Origin: an uncultured Eubacteriales bacterium
GTDB lineage: Bacteria; Bacillota; Clostridia; Oscillospirales; Feifaniaceae
Assembly: GCA_902474785.1 (NCBI GenBank)
Contig: CABRXB010000036.1
Span: 1 to 8,764 of the forward strand
Direction: 5' to 3'
DNA: 8,764 nt
Shown: piece after piece, positions 7,940 through 8,764 of the stretch
Layout: each line of letters begins with the position of its first letter
Numbering within the stretch: the stretch's first letter is position 1
The notes under the pieces: generated by a model
Database searches by the model: none
What the model saw: the letters and a program-made list of their open reading frames with translations, nothing else
What the model was told of the DNA's origin: nothing
Translations under genes and position numbers: made by a program

Positions 7940-7968
7940 TTGCAAATGGGGATTTCTTATGCTATAAT
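7940..7968 (+). promoter_or_regulatory. Near-consensus sigma-70/sigma-A promoter
   Basis: TTGCAA (7940-7945) is separated by 17 bases from a perfect TATAAT (7963-7968), with an extended TG at 7960-7961. Transcription would start near 7974-7976, eight or so bases before the long inverted repeat that begins at 7983. It is the best promoter in the window and should drive the structured element and secG. Confidence 0.85.
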
Positions 7969-7982
7969 GCAAGATGCATTCT

Positions 7983-7999
7983 TACCATCCGTTGACAAG
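7983..7999 (+). repeat. Left arm of 17-bp perfect inverted repeat
   Basis: TACCATCCGTTGACAAG is exactly complementary to 8245-8261. It forms the outer helix of the structured element or the left terminal repeat of a MITE-like element. Confidence 0.9.
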
Positions 8000-8244
8000 G
8001 ACAAACACGCTTTCCTACGGCCAAAATGGGCGCTGTCGGCGTTCTCGTCCTTGGCGGGCGGCAAGCCCGCCTGCGTCCTGTGGCCTTGCCAGCCCCCCAT
8101 TTTTTCTCGCTGGAAAGGTCCAATTGGAGTTTTTCGGGTGAGGAACCCGCGGACAGCAAGGCAGACGAGGCAGCCGGGCTTTGCGCCCGGCAACGAGCAT
8201 AACAAAGCTGGCCGTGATTTCAGCCCCGAAAAACCGTGTCTGCT

Positions 8245-8261
8245 CTTGTCAACGGATGGTA
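8245..8261 (-). repeat. Right arm of 17-bp perfect inverted repeat
   Basis: CTTGTCAACGGATGGTA on the plus strand is the exact reverse complement of 7983-7999. It ends 28 bases before the secG ribosome binding site. Confidence 0.9.
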
Positions 8262-8289
8262 TCTGCTTCATAACACACTATTTCGTTTT

Positions 8290-8294
8290 GGAGG
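8290..8294 (+). promoter_or_regulatory. Ribosome binding site deciding the secG start
   Basis: GGAGG is only two bases from the ATG at 8297 but eight from the GTG at 8303. The spacing favours GTG as the true start, removing two residues from the longer reading. Confidence 0.7.
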
Positions 8295-8302
8295 ATATGA
8301 CC

Positions 8303-8548
8303 GTGAGCACACCGCAAATTGTGGCCGGCGCGATCCAGATGATCCTGGCCCTGGCCGTCACCATTATCATCATGATGCAGGAGGGCAACGAGCGCGGGCT
8401 TGGCGCCATTTCCGGCGGGGCCGACACGTTCTTTAGCAAAAACAGCGCCTCCTCGCCGCAGGCCAAGCTGCGCAAAAACACCACCTGGCTTGGCATTGCG
8501 TTTATCGTTGCCACCATCGTCCTCTACGTCATGGTGTCTTTGTCATAA
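8303..8548 (+). CDS. secG: Preprotein translocase subunit SecG
   Basis: SecG is a small inner-membrane component that helps SecYE and SecA move preproteins across the cytoplasmic membrane. The 81-residue product has the family layout. The first membrane helix (about residues 4-24, VAGAIQMILALAVTIIIMMQ) is followed by the loop EGNERGLGAISGGADTFFSKN (22-42) with the typical Gly-rich G.GL...SGG pattern. A short charged stretch (QAKLRKNT) and the second helix (about 57-78, WLGIAFIVATIVLYVMVSL) complete it. GTG at 8303 is chosen because GGAGG lies eight bases upstream; ATG at 8297 is the alternative. It follows the structured element and its promoter. Many Firmicutes have rnr, smpB and ssrA after secG, but here a strong hairpin and an acetyltransferase follow. 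Confidence 0.9.
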   Translation: MSTPQIVAGAIQMILALAVTIIIMMQEGNERGLGAISGGADTFFSKNSASSPQAKLRKNTTWLGIAFIVATIVLYVMVSLS

Positions 8549-8563
8549 GGATTTTACAAAAGG

Positions 8564-8618
8564 GTTTCACAAAGCGCCACACACTTGAATGTGTGGCGCT
8601 TTGCGTAAACGTGTTTTT
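8564..8618 (+). terminator. Strong hairpin after secG, probable intrinsic terminator
   Basis: CAAAGCGCCACACA (8570-8583) pairs perfectly over 14 bp with TGTGTGGCGCTTTG (8590-8603) around a six-base loop. GTTT (8564-8567) with AAAC (8607-8610) extends the stem past a small internal loop. GTGTTTTT (8611-8618) follows, giving a short T-run. The stem is very strong and the tail modest, so read-through into the next gene is possible. Confidence 0.65.
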
Positions 8619-8639
8619 CCCATCAACAGGAGGATTTTT

Positions 8640-8764
8640 ATGAAAGTGACCAAGGTCGCGGGCTGTCTGATCCGCGAGGCCGCCGCAAAGGATGTCGAAC
8701 TTGTTTTGAGCTTCATCAAGCGTCTGGCGCAATACGAGAAGATGGAAGACGAAGTGACCGCCAC
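8640..8764 (+). CDS. GNAT-family N-acetyltransferase (partial, N-terminal 41 residues)
   Basis: The frame starts at ATG 8640, six bases after AGGAGG (8628-8633), and runs off the right edge. The visible sequence contains LIREAAAKDVELVLSFIKRL (10-29), AQYEKMEDEVTAT (30 onward). This matches the first strand and helices of the GNAT fold in the SSAT/diamine acetyltransferase-like group, where IR.A...D...I..FI..LA.YEK....V.AT is characteristic. GNAT enzymes transfer an acetyl group from acetyl-CoA to an amine. The acetyl-CoA binding loop (Q/RxxGxG/A) lies beyond the window, so substrate and activity cannot be judged. It sits behind the secG hairpin and may depend on read-through or on its own unseen promoter. 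Confidence 0.75.
   Translation, partial: MKVTKVAGCLIREAAAKDVELVLSFIKRLAQYEKMEDEVTA

Larger units (their letters stand above)
7983..8261 (+). ncRNA. Candidate structured RNA / secG leader, or MITE-like element
   Basis: The element is bounded by 17-bp perfect inverted repeats, TACCATCCGTTGACAAG (7983-7999) and its complement (8245-8261). Pairing continues inward imperfectly: ACACG 8005-8009 with CGTGT 8235-8239, and TTT 8011-8013 with AAA 8231-8233. A second nested helix is ACGGCCA (8017-8023) with TGGCCGT (8209-8215). Inside are two 7-bp hairpins with five-base loops (8053-8071 and 8173-8191). A long-range helix pairs GCCTTGC 8083-8089 with GCAAGGC 8156-8162, extended by CGTC 8074-8077 with GACG 8164-8167. 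It encloses a third hairpin (8135-8149). This reads as a closed multibranch fold just after a strong promoter and about 40 bases before secG, which favours a leader RNA or small RNA. The TA at each outer edge would also fit a mariner/IS630-type MITE. I recognise no known RNA family (SRP RNA, RNase P, tmRNA, 6S and common riboswitch motifs checked by eye). Confidence 0.55.

Noticed and set aside
8131..8155. T-box-like GGGTG...ACCCGCGG segment
   Set aside because: It superficially resembles the T-box GGGTGGnACCGCG motif, but the bases do not match, there is no specifier stem or terminator/antiterminator, and secG is not a T-box target.
7940..8302. Upstream extension of the secG frame from 7940
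   Set aside because: The frame is open by chance through the structured element. The encoded residues are not SecG-like, the putative start lies inside the promoter, and the GGAGG at 8290 marks the true start.

Overview
The window looks like chromosomal DNA from a GC-rich member of the Firmicutes, most likely class Clostridia (inference). The reasons are strong AGGAGG-type ribosome binding sites, a PfoR-type PTS membrane protein, a short SecG, and a giant multi-domain GGDEF/EAL protein of the kind seen in clostridia. No phage, plasmid, CRISPR, rRNA or tRNA signature is visible. Gene bodies are GC-rich. The 655-1024 spacer is visibly more AT-rich, as expected for a divergent promoter region.

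Layout. Positions 1-655, minus strand: the N-terminal 218 residues of a PTS EIIC-like / PfoR-family membrane protein, which runs off the left edge. Positions 656-1024: a divergent spacer with an extended -10 promoter reading right, a weaker candidate reading left and a small dyad. Positions 1025-6046, plus strand: a 1673-residue membrane-anchored c-di-GMP signalling protein. Its order is TM, dCache-like sensor, TM, intact GGDEF, three PAS-like modules, degenerate GGDEF, GAF-like module, degenerate GGDEF, EAL. Positions 6043-7817: a TAXI-type fused TRAP transporter permease, joined to the previous gene by an ATGA overlap. It is split by a frame change into a 58-residue N-terminal piece and a 520-residue main part. 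No solute-binding protein gene is present in the window.

Positions 7818-7939 hold only a GC-rich dyad. From 7940 a near-consensus promoter reads into a 279-base element (7983-8261). It is bounded by 17-bp perfect inverted repeats and contains nested inverted repeats and hairpins. It ends about 40 bases before secG (8303-8548). I cannot match it to a known riboswitch or housekeeping RNA. It is either a structured leader or small RNA, or a MITE-like insertion at a TA site, and it is the best candidate for something undescribed here. A strong hairpin after secG is followed by the first 41 codons of a GNAT-family acetyltransferase (8640 to the right edge).

Working together: the signalling protein and the permease are probably co-transcribed and translationally coupled, suggesting that an extracellular ligand, c-di-GMP and uptake of an organic acid or related solute are connected (inference). 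SecG and the acetyltransferase form a separate unit headed by the structured element.
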